The notes beneath the pieces were generated by a model that was not told the origin of the DNA, did not search any database, and saw only the letters and a program-made list of their open reading frames with translations. A stretch of 64,000 bases of DNA from CALKYB01 sp964510575 (lineage in GTDB: Bacteria; Bdellovibrionota_C; UBA2361; SZUA-149; CALKYB01): contig CAZECN010000012.1 in the NCBI GenBank assembly GCA_964510575.1, positions 1-64,000 of the forward strand, given 5' to 3'. The translations under genes were made by a program, and so were the position numbers. Every line of letters begins with the position of its first letter. Position 1 is the stretch's first letter. Positions 24,303 through 34,115 of the stretch are shown in pieces.

Positions 24303-26524
24303 TGCGTTGACCCTCCGGTGCTTTTGAACAGGCGAGTGAGGAATCCCTTGGAACGAATAGACACCACTTGCCCTGCATCACAGTCTGAAAGCCTAACAAA
24401 TTCAAGGCCAAATCCAACATCCACCGGGCTAATTACGCATTCACTCTCAAGATGTGGGTAGTATCGAAATTTCACGACAGCAGTATCCACACCCTCGGCC
24501 AGTTTAAGAGTTAATCCTGACGTACTTTGTTCTAGCACTTCTCCAGAACCCTCATAGAAGTAATCTGCTGGTTTCTTTACTGAAAAGAAGTCAAAGCTTC
24601 CGGCCTTACCTATTGAGTCAAAATATTTAGGACGATCTAAAAAATACTTTCTCCACTTACGCTCATGAGCTGCCACTGAGTCAGCTCCCACTAAAGCAAG
24701 ATAGTCTATTATAGCTTTCTCTCCAGCTGCCACTACATCTTTTGGAAAAGGTTGGTTATAGCTCCACTGATCATGAAAAGGGCTTACGGCAATTGATGGT
24801 TTACCTGTCAAGGCAGGAAGCGGTGCTATATGACCTCGATCTAAGTCATGTAGAACAAAACCCGAAAACAGTAAACGTCCAGGACCGGATACATTCTCCT
24901 GAATAAAAGTCACTACTTCAGCCAACTCCTCGCTTGCAAAGGAATACCTGTCTTCGAGTTTATTTCCAACAATAGCTTTGGTTACTATCAGTCCCACCAA
25001 CAAGAAAGACATAGCCACTGATCCAAAAAATCTGCGCCCGCGTAAGTCTGTCCTAGACAATAAACTCTCAAGGGCCAACGCAACCGGCAAAGATGATAAA
25101 TGAGCCAGAACCATGAACATGCGGTCTAGTTCGATCTGGGGAATCAGCGGTGGCAAAACTCCTGCTAGAATCACCAACCAACCCAATAAAATAGAAAAGA
25201 CCTTTTTGATATAAGGCCGCATCAAAGCAAGGCCAGGAATTGTAAGAATTAGTAAAAGGGGATTAATTCTTATTAATGAATCCGAAAACAAACGTTTCGA
25301 CTCTTCTAAATTTAAACCGGGAGGCTCTTTCGTTCTAAACCCCCTCTTCTCAACAACTTTATCTTCCCCCATTTCCCCAAGCTCAGCCTGACTAACAACC
25401 GTCGTCTCAGGTTGATCCAAAAAGCTATTAACATTCCATTCAGTCCAGAAAAAATACAGCCAAGGAATTGTTAGAAGTAAGATTAGGCAAGACGAGCCAA
25501 CAAGAATAGGTTTCACAATTTGGCGCCTCAAACTAATTAGGCCAGCCCCTAGTAGTGGTAGCAGCACAAGACCTGAAGGGCTCCAAAATAGAGCAAGGGT
25601 GGTGCAAATCAAAAAGAGAATACCCTCGGCTACTGATAAATCCTGCTTCCCCTGAAAAGCCTTAAATATCAGTGCCACCGTTATAGGAAGTAAAGCGATA
25701 CTAGTTGTACATCCTAGAGTGCCGTATTTTAGAGACCATTGATACCAGAGAGCACTTGCTGATACGGACAAAAGGCTAGCAATTGCTGCGGAAACCTTAG
25801 AAAACCCCAATATCCTGGCTCCTATCCACATACAACCGGGGGTTAAAATAAATAACAAAATAGCAACCAGCCAGGTGTAGACAGAAAGGGGATCAAAAAA
25901 ACTAACTAATGGGTAAAACAACAAAAAGATATTTAAATTTCCAGTCGCAAATATATGTAGAGTATCCCTACCCATACTCCAAAGAGGGTTATAAACTGGA
26001 ATATCCGGAAAATGTTCTCGTAATAAAATTAGACGGTATAGAAAAACTGGGTGATCGTCAGAAAACAACAATCTACCTCTTGCATAAGAGAGGAAACCAG
26101 AAAACAAAAGAAGGCAGCATAGAAAGCTACCCCAAATAACAAACCTCTCTTTCTTAATATATTTGAAGAATGCAAAAATAAGGAAAAACAAAAGCAGAAG
26201 TTCCCCTCGTATCTCTGGCCCGGGCAGAAAAGAATAACCTCTTGTAAACCAGTCGATAGTGAAAAGAACCACCAAGCCAACAACGAACCCTCGAGGATCC
26301 ATAACTAGCTTTGGCCCACCACGCTCCTTCGCAAACCTAGCTCCAATGTAAATAAGCAGTCCAAAAAGAACCCCTGACCAGATTGTCTCTAGATGCTGGC
26401 TTGATCTCACCGTCCATAGGGACTGAGTCTGCGATATTATGGAGATCAGAATGATAGAGAGCCCGGCTGAGGCTATGGCTGAGCAAATAAAAAATCTATT
26501 TAGATTGCTCTTACTGGACTCCAT
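24299..26524 (-). CDS. Large polytopic membrane protein, glycan-related
   Basis: 741 residues with about twelve hydrophobic helices and a C-terminal soluble domain of about 200 residues. The loop GRLLFSDDHPVFLYRLILLREHFPDIPVYNPLWSMG after helix 4-5 resembles the PTPS-related (6-pyruvoyl-tetrahydropterin synthase-related) family of GT-C-like membrane proteins, with its acidic DD pair. I cannot confirm the family without a search. The downstream gene overlaps it by 4 bp. An upstream palindrome at 26672-26685 may be an operator. Function not established. Confidence 0.6.
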   Translation of the reverse strand: MESSKSNLNRFFICSAIASAGLSIILISIISQTQSLWTVRSSQHLETIWSGVLFGLLIYIGARFAKERGGPKLVMDPRGFVVGLVVLFTIDWFTRGYSFLPGPEIRGELLLLFFLIFAFFKYIKKERFVIWGSFLCCLLLFSGFLSYARGRLLFSDDHPVFLYRLILLREHFPDIPVYNPLWSMGRDTLHIFATGNLNIFLLFYPLVSFFDPLSVYTWLVAILLFILTPGCMWIGARILGFSKVSAAIASLLSVSASALWYQWSLKYGTLGCTTSIALLPITVALIFKAFQGKQDLSVAEGILFLICTTLALFWSPSGLVLLPLLGAGLISLRRQIVKPILVGSSCLILLLTIPWLYFFWTEWNVNSFLDQPETTVVSQAELGEMGEDKVVEKRGFRTKEPPGLNLEESKRLFSDSLIRINPLLLILTIPGLALMRPYIKKVFSILLGWLVILAGVLPPLIPQIELDRMFMVLAHLSSLPVALALESLLSRTDLRGRRFFGSVAMSFLLVGLIVTKAIVGNKLEDRYSFASEELAEVVTFIQENVSGPGRLLFSGFVLHDLDRGHIAPLPALTGKPSIAVSPFHDQWSYNQPFPKDVVAAGEKAIIDYLALVGADSVAAHERKWRKYFLDRPKYFDSIGKAGSFDFFSVKKPADYFYEGSGEVLEQSTSGLTLKLAEGVDTAVVKFRYYPHLESECVISPVDVGFGLEFVRLSDCDAGQVVSIRSKGFLTRLFKSTGGSTQ

Positions 26525-26671
26525 AGTAAAGAGGTATGTTATTTAAAATTAGAAGATTAAGAAGACTCCGAGCCTACCAGAGACGAACGAAGGGTAAAAC
26601 TAACACAAGTAGCCCTCTCCTGAAACTCAAAGGAAAGACAGCTTCAGTAGGTTTTACAATAATCCAGCTTT

Positions 26672-26685
26672 TGTCTAATTAGACA
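26672..26685. promoter_or_regulatory. 14-bp perfect palindrome (operator candidate)
   Basis: TGTCTAATTAGACA is a perfect palindrome about 150 bp upstream of the membrane-protein operon that starts at 26524 and about 30 bp from mobile element 3. It fits the dimeric operator pattern of many repressors. The regulator is not identifiable. Confidence 0.35.
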
Positions 26686-26717
26686 CACAGTCAGACTTGA
26701 AGATCTTATTGGTAGAA

Positions 26718-27102
26718 ATATACTGCGCCTCATTTAAATTTCGGTTTTGCTAGATTAAGCATAGGCGCGGGTATAAGCCGAGCGTAAGTGAGGCCATTAG
26801 ACAACGTCTGGCTCTTGCGGAGCAAGAAATAGCCTGACGTAGAACAGCCAGAACAAATGCGTTTAGCATTTGCACATAATTACTCAACCTCTAAATATGC
26901 TTCTCAAGACCTTTAGTCTTGTCTAAATTAATTATTAACCCGAGAAATCGAGTTATTTGAAGACTCTAGTAGAAAAACGCTGGTCGCGTTTTACAAATTC
27001 CCCGGCGCAGTATCTGTCCTCTGGCCATGCTAACGCATGGCGGATATACTCAACCCTGCTAGACCGTTTATCAGAGGAAATTTAAAGTAGGTTGAGTATA
27101 TT
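26718..27102. mobile_element. Structured repeat element, copy 3 (covarying terminal hairpins)
   Basis: A 385-bp noncoding unit, the longest copy. X (TATACTGCGCC, 26719-26729) pairs with 26764-26775 and again with 27004-27013. Y (TACTCAACC) occurs at 26881-26889 and, as TATACTCAACC, at 27045-27055, and pairs with Y' at 27090-27100. Hairpin B is GCCATGC/GCATGGC (27024-27041), preceded by ATCTGTCCTCTGG. The loop motif AAATTTCGG is conserved at the left and GGAAATTTAAA at the right. Compared with the copy at 5424, the left 75 bp are nearly identical (about three differences) but the right half is unrelated in sequence while keeping its structure. Additional internal hairpins are CTTGC/GCAAG, CAAATGC/GCATTTG, CAAGAC/GTCTTG and AAAACGC/GCGTTTT. 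Confidence 0.65.
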
Positions 27103-27167
27103 CCTAAGATTTCATCGTCTATTAACTAGCAACAACCTCTCTTGAATCAGTCAATTTAACTAAATAG

Positions 27168-28790
27168 ATGACCACTGAATTTAATTTGGCAAATAAGTCG
27201 ATAGCTACATTTATAACTAATCTTGCCAATTTTATTTTAGTAATCTTCTGCCTTGCTTCTTGCTCAGGCGACGAACCTAGACGTTCCACAACAAACGCAT
27301 CAACTGGCGAGAAAACTTCCAGAGCCGAAAATCCAGACCTTCTAATATATGGCGCCACTCCCGGTGGCATTGCTGCAGCGACTGCAGCTAGTCGCCACGG
27401 TTCAAAAGTCACTATTATAGAACCGAGCAAAAGGGTTGGGGGAATTGTTGCTGCAGGCTTAACAGCGAGTGATGTTTGTATTCATAAGTTGATTGGGGGA
27501 ATTAGTAGAGAATATTTTGAGAGAGTCGGTGAGCAATACGGAGAGAAGATTAGCTGGAGACATGAACCTCATGTGGCCGAAGAAGAATTTGAAAAATTAA
27601 TCCTCGGTGAAAAAATTTCTCTTTTCCTTAACACCAAATTAGATAGCGCTGAGATCCAGAATTCCAAAGTAGTTTCGGTTAAAACAAAAAATGGTAGGCG
27701 GTTTTCAGCTAGCAATTTTATTGATGCCAGTTATGAAGGAGATTTGATGGCCCTAGCCAAAGTTTCTTTCAGTATAGGAAGAGAGGCGCGAAGCAAATAC
27801 AATGAGAACTTCGCCGGAAGATCTCCTTATGACGACAAAAACCAGTTCCCAAAAGAAATAGATCCCTACGGCTCGGAAGGCAATTTGCTACCTGAAATAT
27901 CTTCGGGTTCTCTTGCGCCTGAAGGCTCTGGTGACAACATGACCATGGCTTATAACTTTCGACCCTGCTTTTCAAAAGATCCTGAGAATCAGGTAAAATT
28001 CAAGAAACCTACCAACTATGATCCTGGGCGATATGAACTACTAGCCCGATACGTAGAACTAGAAAGGCACACCATAAAACTCTCAGAGCTTCTTCTTTTT
28101 CTTACAACTGTTCAAAATAAAGCAGACATCAATTCAATCGGCCCTTTTAGCACTGACATGCTGAACAATTCGAGTTCTTGGGCAGAGTCTGATTGGAATC
28201 AACGAGAAGAAATTTTCCAAAGACACAAGCTATACACTCAAGGATTACTCTACTTTCTTTCTACCAGCCCTCGAATACCTGAAAGAATACAAAAAGATCT
28301 AAACAAATGGGGTCTCTGTAAGGATGAATTCGTAGAGACAGACAACTGGCCACACCGACTATACGTCCGCTCAGGTCGAAGAATGATAGGTGAGTATGTG
28401 CTCACAGAGCACGATTTACTCAAAAATAATTTCAAACCTGACTCTATCGGCTGGGGAACCTGTAGAATAGAGCTTCACCATACTCAAAGAGTTTTAGATA
28501 ATAAAAGAGTTATAAATGAGGGACGAGTTGGTTATCGAAATAAGCCTTACCAAATCCCCTACAGGAGCATCACTCCCAAAAAAGAAGAAATCACAAACCT
28601 TTTAGTACCAGTTTCACTTTCGGCCTCTAATGTTGCTTACAGTTCTGTAAGAATGGAGCCTGTTTTTATGATCCTTGGTCATGCCGCCGGAGTAGCGGCT
28701 CATCTGGCTCAAAGAGATAAGGTACCAGTCCAAGATATAAACTTGGCAGAACTTCAAAGAATACTTCTGGATGAAAAATCCGTTCTCTAA
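27168..28790 (+). CDS. Lipoprotein FAD-dependent oxidoreductase
   Basis: 540 residues. An N-terminal lipoprotein signal with the lipobox LASC and Cys32 is followed by a tether and then the FAD motif GATPGGIAAATAASRHG. The sequences KRVGGIVAAGLTASDV and NFIDASYEGDLMALAKV match the FAD-dependent oxidoreductase family PF12831 (xanthan-lyase-like), common in Planctomycetes and related environmental bacteria. The substrate is unknown but the family is often tied to extracellular sugar metabolism. The C-terminal GHAAGVAAHLAQRD segment is typical. It is outer-membrane or periplasm attached. The methyltransferase gene starts 10-14 bp downstream, suggesting an operon. Confidence 0.85.
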   Translation: MTTEFNLANKSIATFITNLANFILVIFCLASCSGDEPRRSTTNASTGEKTSRAENPDLLIYGATPGGIAAATAASRHGSKVTIIEPSKRVGGIVAAGLTASDVCIHKLIGGISREYFERVGEQYGEKISWRHEPHVAEEEFEKLILGEKISLFLNTKLDSAEIQNSKVVSVKTKNGRRFSASNFIDASYEGDLMALAKVSFSIGREARSKYNENFAGRSPYDDKNQFPKEIDPYGSEGNLLPEISSGSLAPEGSGDNMTMAYNFRPCFSKDPENQVKFKKPTNYDPGRYELLARYVELERHTIKLSELLLFLTTVQNKADINSIGPFSTDMLNNSSSWAESDWNQREEIFQRHKLYTQGLLYFLSTSPRIPERIQKDLNKWGLCKDEFVETDNWPHRLYVRSGRRMIGEYVLTEHDLLKNNFKPDSIGWGTCRIELHHTQRVLDNKRVINEGRVGYRNKPYQIPYRSITPKKEEITNLLVPVSLSASNVAYSSVRMEPVFMILGHAAGVAAHLAQRDKVPVQDINLAELQRILLDEKSVL

Positions 28791-28803
28791 ACTAAGCTGA
28801 TTG

Positions 28804-29472
28804 ATGTCAATAAACCAAAAAGCAAGAGTTCTAAAAGAGACCTGCCCTCTTTGCTCAGCCAGCTCGGACAAACATCTCTTCATTAAAAGTGTTGGGCGCA
28901 ATTACTTTAACTGCAATCAATGCTCTTCCTGGTTTCTTTCACTCAAAGACAGGCTTAGTCCAACACTAGAAAAAGCCAGATATGATGAGCATCAAAATAG
29001 CCCAGAAGATCCTAGATATAGGAACTTTCTCTCTCAGGTTTCAGACCCACTATCTAAGAAGCTTAAACCAGGAGACAAAGGCCTAGATTTTGGATCTGGC
29101 CCAGGACCGACTCTTCATCTAATGATGCAAGAAATGGGTTTTAAAATGGACATTTACGATCCTTTTTTCAACCCAGATCTGAAATTTGAAAAGTCCTATG
29201 ATTTCATTACCTGTACTGAAACTGCAGAACATTTCTTTAAACCTTTGGATGAGTTTTCTTTTCTCTTCTCTAAACTCAAACCCGGCCGTTGGATGGGATT
29301 GATGACAGATTTACTTCAAGTCGATACAGATTTTGAAAACTGGTATTATACCAAAGACCCAAGTCATACATTCTTTTACAGCCAAGAAACTTTCGAATTT
29401 ATTGCAGATAGGTTTTCAGCTAGTTTAGAAACTGTTGGTTCGAGAGTAATTCTACTACAAAAATCTCTCTAA
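28804..29472 (+). CDS. SAM-dependent methyltransferase with N-terminal zinc ribbon
   Basis: 222 residues from the ATG at 28804 (a TTG at 28801 is also possible). Two Cys pairs at the N-terminus (CPLC and CNQC) look like a zinc ribbon. The Rossmann motif is LDFGSGPGPTLHLM, followed by an acid-containing DIYDPFF and TCTETAEHFFKP, as in class I methyltransferases of the UbiE/ubiquinone type. The substrate is unknown. It ends 4 bp inside the convergent hybrid kinase gene. Confidence 0.75.
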   Translation: MSINQKARVLKETCPLCSASSDKHLFIKSVGRNYFNCNQCSSWFLSLKDRLSPTLEKARYDEHQNSPEDPRYRNFLSQVSDPLSKKLKPGDKGLDFGSGPGPTLHLMMQEMGFKMDIYDPFFNPDLKFEKSYDFITCTETAEHFFKPLDEFSFLFSKLKPGRWMGLMTDLLQVDTDFENWYYTKDPSHTFFYSQETFEFIADRFSASLETVGSRVILLQKSL

Positions 29473-31805
29473 CCCTTGACCTGTAGCCATTTAGCCGATA
29501 GATCAATTAACTGGTCAGACTTAAAAGGCTTAGAGATAAAATCATTCATCCCCGAGTCTAGGCATTTTTGCCGGTCGCTATTCATAGCACTGGCAGTCAT
29601 CGCAACAATAGGGATTTTAGATCTTTTATCCCTAAACTTTCGAATCCGCCGAGTCACTTCGTATCCATCAATATCAGGAAGCTGGCAGTCCATAAGGATT
29701 AGATGATATTCTTTAGAGCTAGCCATCATCTCCAAAGCTTTCTCTCCTGACTCAGCCAACTCACAACTTAAGCCATGTTTTTTTAGAATACTAATCGCAA
29801 CTTTTTGGTTTACCCTGTTATCCTCAACCAATAAAATATTAAATCTGGAAAAATCTAGATTGACCTTACCAGTGCTTTCCTTTACCTCTTCTGAAGGAAA
29901 CAATTCCCGTTCATCCAAAAGAGTTGCGCCTTTTTTAAATGACCCGTCTAAACACCGTTCAACAATCTTTGCGAATCTCTCAGGTATCAAGGGCCAGTTG
30001 ATGCGAGCACTAAAACCAGCAAAGACTAATTCTACATTGGAAGCAATTGACAACGAAGAAACAATCTTCAACATAAGAATGTCATCCTCGGACTTACCAT
30101 ATGAACAGTCAGCTAACTCAATTCCTTTTCCAACAACAATCAAGTCAGGAGCATTCTTTCCTTTGACACCGAAATCTGTCTCTGAGAACGATTCGACACT
30201 ACTAGCTTGCATGCCATAGTGCTTCAAAGTAGCTACCAAGGATTTAGCTTCTTCAGCCTCGGGCTCAACTACTAAAGCTTCAAAACCACTCAAAGAGCTA
30301 CCTTTTTGGTCCAAGGGCTTAATAGTAGCAGTTGTAGGAACCGTAAATTCGACAGTAGTACCAACTCCAAGTTCACTCTTAAGGGAAATATCTCCCCCCA
30401 TCATTTCCACCAAGCGTCTACAAATCGAAAGCCCTAGACCACTTCCTTGCGTGGCTCTACTCGATTCTCCTTGCTCGAAAGCATCAAAGATCTTTTCCTG
30501 GTCTTTATCAGCTATACCCAAGCCGGTATCTTCAATAGAAAATTTTACAGAACCACTCGTTTGATCAATGTCGACCGCAAGTTTTACATGCCCTTTCTCT
30601 GTGAACTTTATCGCATTGCCAACCAAATTAATTAAAATTTGCCTTATTCTTTTCTTATCGGAGACAATGGTTGAAGGGAGCCCTGGTGATAAAGTTACAA
30701 CCAACTCAATACCTTTGTCTTTCGCTCTGACCACCAAAAGCGCAGAAATGTCCCGCAGTTCTTTAAGGATGCAAAATTCTTCAGTCAACAAAGTTAACTT
30801 GTTCGCTTCAATTTTGCTGATATCCAAAATGTCGTTAATAATATCCAGAAGTGAGATAGAAGAACTGCGGATAATTGAAAGACCTTCTTTCTGAAATTCT
30901 GTTAAATCCGTATCTTCAAGTAAGCTAGCCATGCCTAAAATACCGTTCATTGGTGTTCTTATTTCATGGCTCATGTTAGCTAGGAAATCGGACTTCACTC
31001 GACTAGCTTGGTCAGCATTAGTTCGGGCTGACCTTAACTCTCTTTCTAACTTCTTTTGATTACTAATATCTCTAATTACAGCTAGAAGTTTGCCAAGTTC
31101 TAACCTAACAATCCTGATTTCAATGTCTTTGCTCTTAATAGAGAATTGCTTAGACCGTGGCTCACCATCTTCAGCAACTTTCTGGTATACCTCTACTAAA
31201 GACTCCGCTACTTCTGCTGGAAAAAGCTCCTGGACAGTCTTTTCTTTTCTAGTTTCAAGTCGAGAAGATCTGATTTGGGTAATTTCCCCACTTTCAGTAA
31301 ATCTCACTATCAAATCTGGAAAGCCGTCAATAACTTGGTTAATGGACAATAGTTCATCTTCGACATTTCTAAGATAGTCGAAAAGTTGCTCTCTCCCCAG
31401 CAACTGATCCCTTGCCTCCTGATAAAGTCCTAGAATTTCCTTAGAGTCAGCTCTTTTGATTAAAACGGACTCTTTCGTTTCGCTGAAAATGGCTAACAAT
31501 TCTACGATAAGCAAGCCTTGCTCATCTTCTATCATCCAAGGCACGGACCTGTGTTTAAAGGACTTTCCTGGCTTGTATAAATCTTCAACCTCGGAGGCAA
31601 AGCTCCCAAAAAAACCCAAATCCTCTGATAGATTTATAGAATCATTAGAGCAGTCTAAATCAGCAACGACTTGCTTCAACCATTCTGGTTGAGACTTTGG
31701 AAGAGTATACTGATACGGACCAGTTCTAAATAACGGCACCAAATCAAGACTTTCTAAAATAAATCCAAGATCTGCGGTCACTGCATCTTTCTTACCGTCA
31801 GCCAT
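29469..31805 (-). CDS. Hybrid histidine kinase with two receiver domains
   Basis: 778 residues, soluble. An N-terminal ~165-residue region and a PAS-like segment (about 155-250, DLIVRFTESGEIT) precede a HisKA domain with the phosphoacceptor His in ANMSHEIRTPMNG near residue 280. The HATPase domain has NLVGNAIKFT, EDTGLGI and GSGLGLSI. Receiver 1 (about 505-620) is degenerate, lacking a canonical Asp motif (DLIVVGKG in place of D). Receiver 2 (about 650-775) is intact with Asp in LMDCQLPD near 705, TAS and SKPF. It is the last gene of an operon with the Ras-like GTPase, whose stop it overlaps, and so may be controlled by that GTPase; inferred. Confidence 0.92.
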   Translation of the reverse strand: MADGKKDAVTADLGFILESLDLVPLFRTGPYQYTLPKSQPEWLKQVVADLDCSNDSINLSEDLGFFGSFASEVEDLYKPGKSFKHRSVPWMIEDEQGLLIVELLAIFSETKESVLIKRADSKEILGLYQEARDQLLGREQLFDYLRNVEDELLSINQVIDGFPDLIVRFTESGEITQIRSSRLETRKEKTVQELFPAEVAESLVEVYQKVAEDGEPRSKQFSIKSKDIEIRIVRLELGKLLAVIRDISNQKKLERELRSARTNADQASRVKSDFLANMSHEIRTPMNGILGMASLLEDTDLTEFQKEGLSIIRSSSISLLDIINDILDISKIEANKLTLLTEEFCILKELRDISALLVVRAKDKGIELVVTLSPGLPSTIVSDKKRIRQILINLVGNAIKFTEKGHVKLAVDIDQTSGSVKFSIEDTGLGIADKDQEKIFDAFEQGESSRATQGSGLGLSICRRLVEMMGGDISLKSELGVGTTVEFTVPTTATIKPLDQKGSSLSGFEALVVEPEAEEAKSLVATLKHYGMQASSVESFSETDFGVKGKNAPDLIVVGKGIELADCSYGKSEDDILMLKIVSSLSIASNVELVFAGFSARINWPLIPERFAKIVERCLDGSFKKGATLLDERELFPSEEVKESTGKVNLDFSRFNILLVEDNRVNQKVAISILKKHGLSCELAESGEKALEMMASSKEYHLILMDCQLPDIDGYEVTRRIRKFRDKRSKIPIVAMTASAMNSDRQKCLDSGMNDFISKPFKSDQLIDLSAKWLQVKG

Positions 31806-32298
31806 CAGAAAGCATCAATTCAGAAAGTAATGCAAAAGCTTTTTCCACTTTCTGTCCGGTCAAAGCGCTGGTTTTCAAAAGGGGCATACCTAAACTTTCT
31901 ATTTTCTCAAATTCGGCGCTTCCTAGCTTCCAGTCATCCTCTAAGTCACATTTATTGACCAAAAAGACCCCAGGAATATCTGCCAATTGTTCAACAAACC
32001 TTTGCCTGATTTCAAGTGCAACCTCAAAACTCTGTTCCCTAGTACCGTCAACAACAAGAAAATATCCAGCGGCTCCCCTCAAATAACTTTTCTGCAACCT
32101 TTGATAAGCATCATCACCATGAATATCCCAAACTACCAAAGTTAAATCTTTATCATTGGAACGAATGAGCTTTTGCTCAACTTTAACCCCAACCGTAGTC
32201 AGGTACTCGTCGCTAAAAGTGTTGCTAACAAACCGTCGAAGCAGGCTAGTTTTCCCAACCGAAAAAGAGCCGAGAATACAGATTTTTTTCTTCAACAT
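31798..32298 (-). CDS. Small Ras/Rab-like GTPase
   Basis: 166 residues from the ATG at 32298; a longer frame starts at 32373 but would overlap the upstream gene, whereas TAAAATG spacing supports the shorter start. G1 GSFSVGKT at 10-17, switch I EYLTTVGVKV, G3 WDIHG with Asp58, G4 NKCD (115-118) and G5 TSA. The overall pattern is that of bacterial Ras-like/Rab-like GTPases (MglA or Rup types). The residue after the DxxG motif, where Ras has the catalytic Gln, is Asp, so intrinsic hydrolysis may be slow and depend on a partner. Genes for a coiled-coil protein, a membrane protein with a roadblock-like region and a hybrid kinase flank it. Confidence 0.9.
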   Translation of the reverse strand: MLKKKICILGSFSVGKTSLLRRFVSNTFSDEYLTTVGVKVEQKLIRSNDKDLTLVVWDIHGDDAYQRLQKSYLRGAAGYFLVVDGTREQSFEVALEIRQRFVEQLADIPGVFLVNKCDLEDDWKLGSAEFEKIESLGMPLLKTSALTGQKVEKAFALLSELMLSDG

Positions 32299-32299
32299 T

Positions 32300-34072
32300 T
32301 TAGTTTGACCCCTTGAGGTAAATAAATGCTTGATCTGCCGAGCAAAGATCTGAAAACCGTAAGCAAGCTTCATCAGGACTTGAGCTATCGTCTATTCTGA
32401 TCATAGTTGGCGGAAGACCCTTATCCAGCAATTCATTTCTAGCCCTGTTCAAGTAAACCAAATCTATAGCTCTTGGGGGATCCGTTCTTTTCCTTGAAGG
32501 ATTATAAATCTTTAAAATATACCTTTGAGACTTAGACAAGCGAATTGCTAACTGACCAAACTCAAGAAGATCCTTAGCCATAGAATGAAGTTTATCTATA
32601 CTCTCGCTGCTTAAGGTATTGCTAAGGCTGTCCGAATCTGTAGATAAAACTATAAATTCTTTCTCGATCTTGGTTTTAAGTTCATCAAACCTGCCCTTTT
32701 GAGAAACAGCTAGCTTAGATACATCGACTTCTTTAACACCTGAGACACTAGGAGAATGTCTTCCGAAATTACGCACCCAATTTAAAGAAGCGACCCCTTG
32801 CGCAGACAACACTCCTTCTGGACTAACTGAAACCTTAACTTCATCAGGTGGGGAGAATTTTCGAATCACTCTTTGACGAACTATTTCAGTCTCCAAAGAG
32901 TGAAAAGGTTGGAAATCAAATATTACTTTATCCTGCTCATAAAACTCTTGGCGCATAAAAAGCTTTTCAGGATCAGTAGAGAGAGGATCTCTCAAGCCTT
33001 GAACTCGAAAGAACTCTCCCTTTTTCTCAACTTCGGTAACCACTATCCCAGGTTGATCATCAATATATTCAAAGAATTTTTTCCAAGTCCGACCGCTGGT
33101 ATAACTGTGAAACCAATACCAACCCAAACCAAGTAAAAGTAGCGAAGCTAGGCAAATCTTTTTAAGCTTACTATTATTGTCCTTATCTCGAGCTTCTCCT
33201 CTTTCTTCATGCTTTAGCTTAGACTGAAGAAGCTCAATAAGCCTTTGGTTAAAACCAAGAAAAAACCCCGTGTCCAAATCTGGACTTTTCAGCTCATCAA
33301 GATACTCAAACTCAAAGGCATCTAGCACAGAGGTAATTTCAGTTCTGTAACCATCCGGAATCTCCCCTCGGATTACCGCCGCAATGATCGCTGTGTTACC
33401 TTTAGAAATAAGTACACTCAAATCCCCAATCTGCATTTTACCAAGACCGGTATTTGAGTCGACTCCAAACGAATCATTTATAAAATCATCAATAGCGGTA
33501 AGCATTCCCGAGACTGCATCAGGGGCCTCGGTCTTAGAATCAGCACTACTAACATGCGAGATCAGAGTTCCATCTTCTTTCCTAATAAGAAAGATATGCT
33601 CAACCTGATACTCAAGAGTATGGTAAAGAGCGATCTCTCCAAAAGTCTTGCCTGTTCGCCAAGCTTCAAACCTCCAAGAAAGCCCCTTGGGAGAGATACT
33701 ATCCTGAATAACCCTATCCATCGAGGTCGTATATTCTCGAAGAGCATTTGAAATAGAGGCTCTAATAGCAGGTCCCATAACTGGGGCTAAAATCTGAGTA
33801 AACTCTCTGGGGTTGTTTTTTATGGAGGTACTGACTCCCCTTTCAATTAAAGGAGATAAATTTTTAGCAAGCTTATCATCCCTGCTGGAACTGATACGCA
33901 CCGCTTCTGCAAGAACTTCACTGAGATCAAGAGCGCGTTTGCCTGGATTAGAAATTCTTTCATTAAGAAGGCTAAGCTCCTCTTGAGAAAAGCTCGTAAG
34001 AAGCCTACAAAGCTCCTCTAAATCCTCTCCTCCTCTCATTTCAGGTAGAACAGAGATGGTTTCTCCCGACAT
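32300..34072 (-). CDS. Membrane protein with roadblock-like N-terminal region and OmpA-like C-terminus
   Basis: 590 residues. N-terminal helical region (1-150). Residues about 155-270 contain VEHIFLIRKEDGTLISHVS, a long helix, and IGDLSVLISKGNTAIIAAVIRG, a pattern like the roadblock/LC7 fold found in GTPase-activating partners of bacterial Ras-like proteins. One transmembrane helix at about 304-322 (ICLASLLLLGLGWYWF) is followed by a periplasmic part. Its last 110 residues resemble an OmpA-like domain, with degenerate metal/peptidoglycan motifs. The layout suggests a receptor that links the envelope to the downstream GTPase. The roadblock and OmpA assignments are my reading from pattern and need a profile search. 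It is followed by the GTPase with TAAAATG spacing. Confidence 0.6.
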   Translation of the reverse strand: MSGETISVLPEMRGGEDLEELCRLLTSFSQEELSLLNERISNPGKRALDLSEVLAEAVRISSSRDDKLAKNLSPLIERGVSTSIKNNPREFTQILAPVMGPAIRASISNALREYTTSMDRVIQDSISPKGLSWRFEAWRTGKTFGEIALYHTLEYQVEHIFLIRKEDGTLISHVSSADSKTEAPDAVSGMLTAIDDFINDSFGVDSNTGLGKMQIGDLSVLISKGNTAIIAAVIRGEIPDGYRTEITSVLDAFEFEYLDELKSPDLDTGFFLGFNQRLIELLQSKLKHEERGEARDKDNNSKLKKICLASLLLLGLGWYWFHSYTSGRTWKKFFEYIDDQPGIVVTEVEKKGEFFRVQGLRDPLSTDPEKLFMRQEFYEQDKVIFDFQPFHSLETEIVRQRVIRKFSPPDEVKVSVSPEGVLSAQGVASLNWVRNFGRHSPSVSGVKEVDVSKLAVSQKGRFDELKTKIEKEFIVLSTDSDSLSNTLSSESIDKLHSMAKDLLEFGQLAIRLSKSQRYILKIYNPSRKRTDPPRAIDLVYLNRARNELLDKGLPPTMIRIDDSSSPDEACLRFSDLCSADQAFIYLKGSN

Positions 34073-34115
34073 ACTATGAAATTATAAGATTACAGGACCA
34101 CACAAGCTAACTCTC

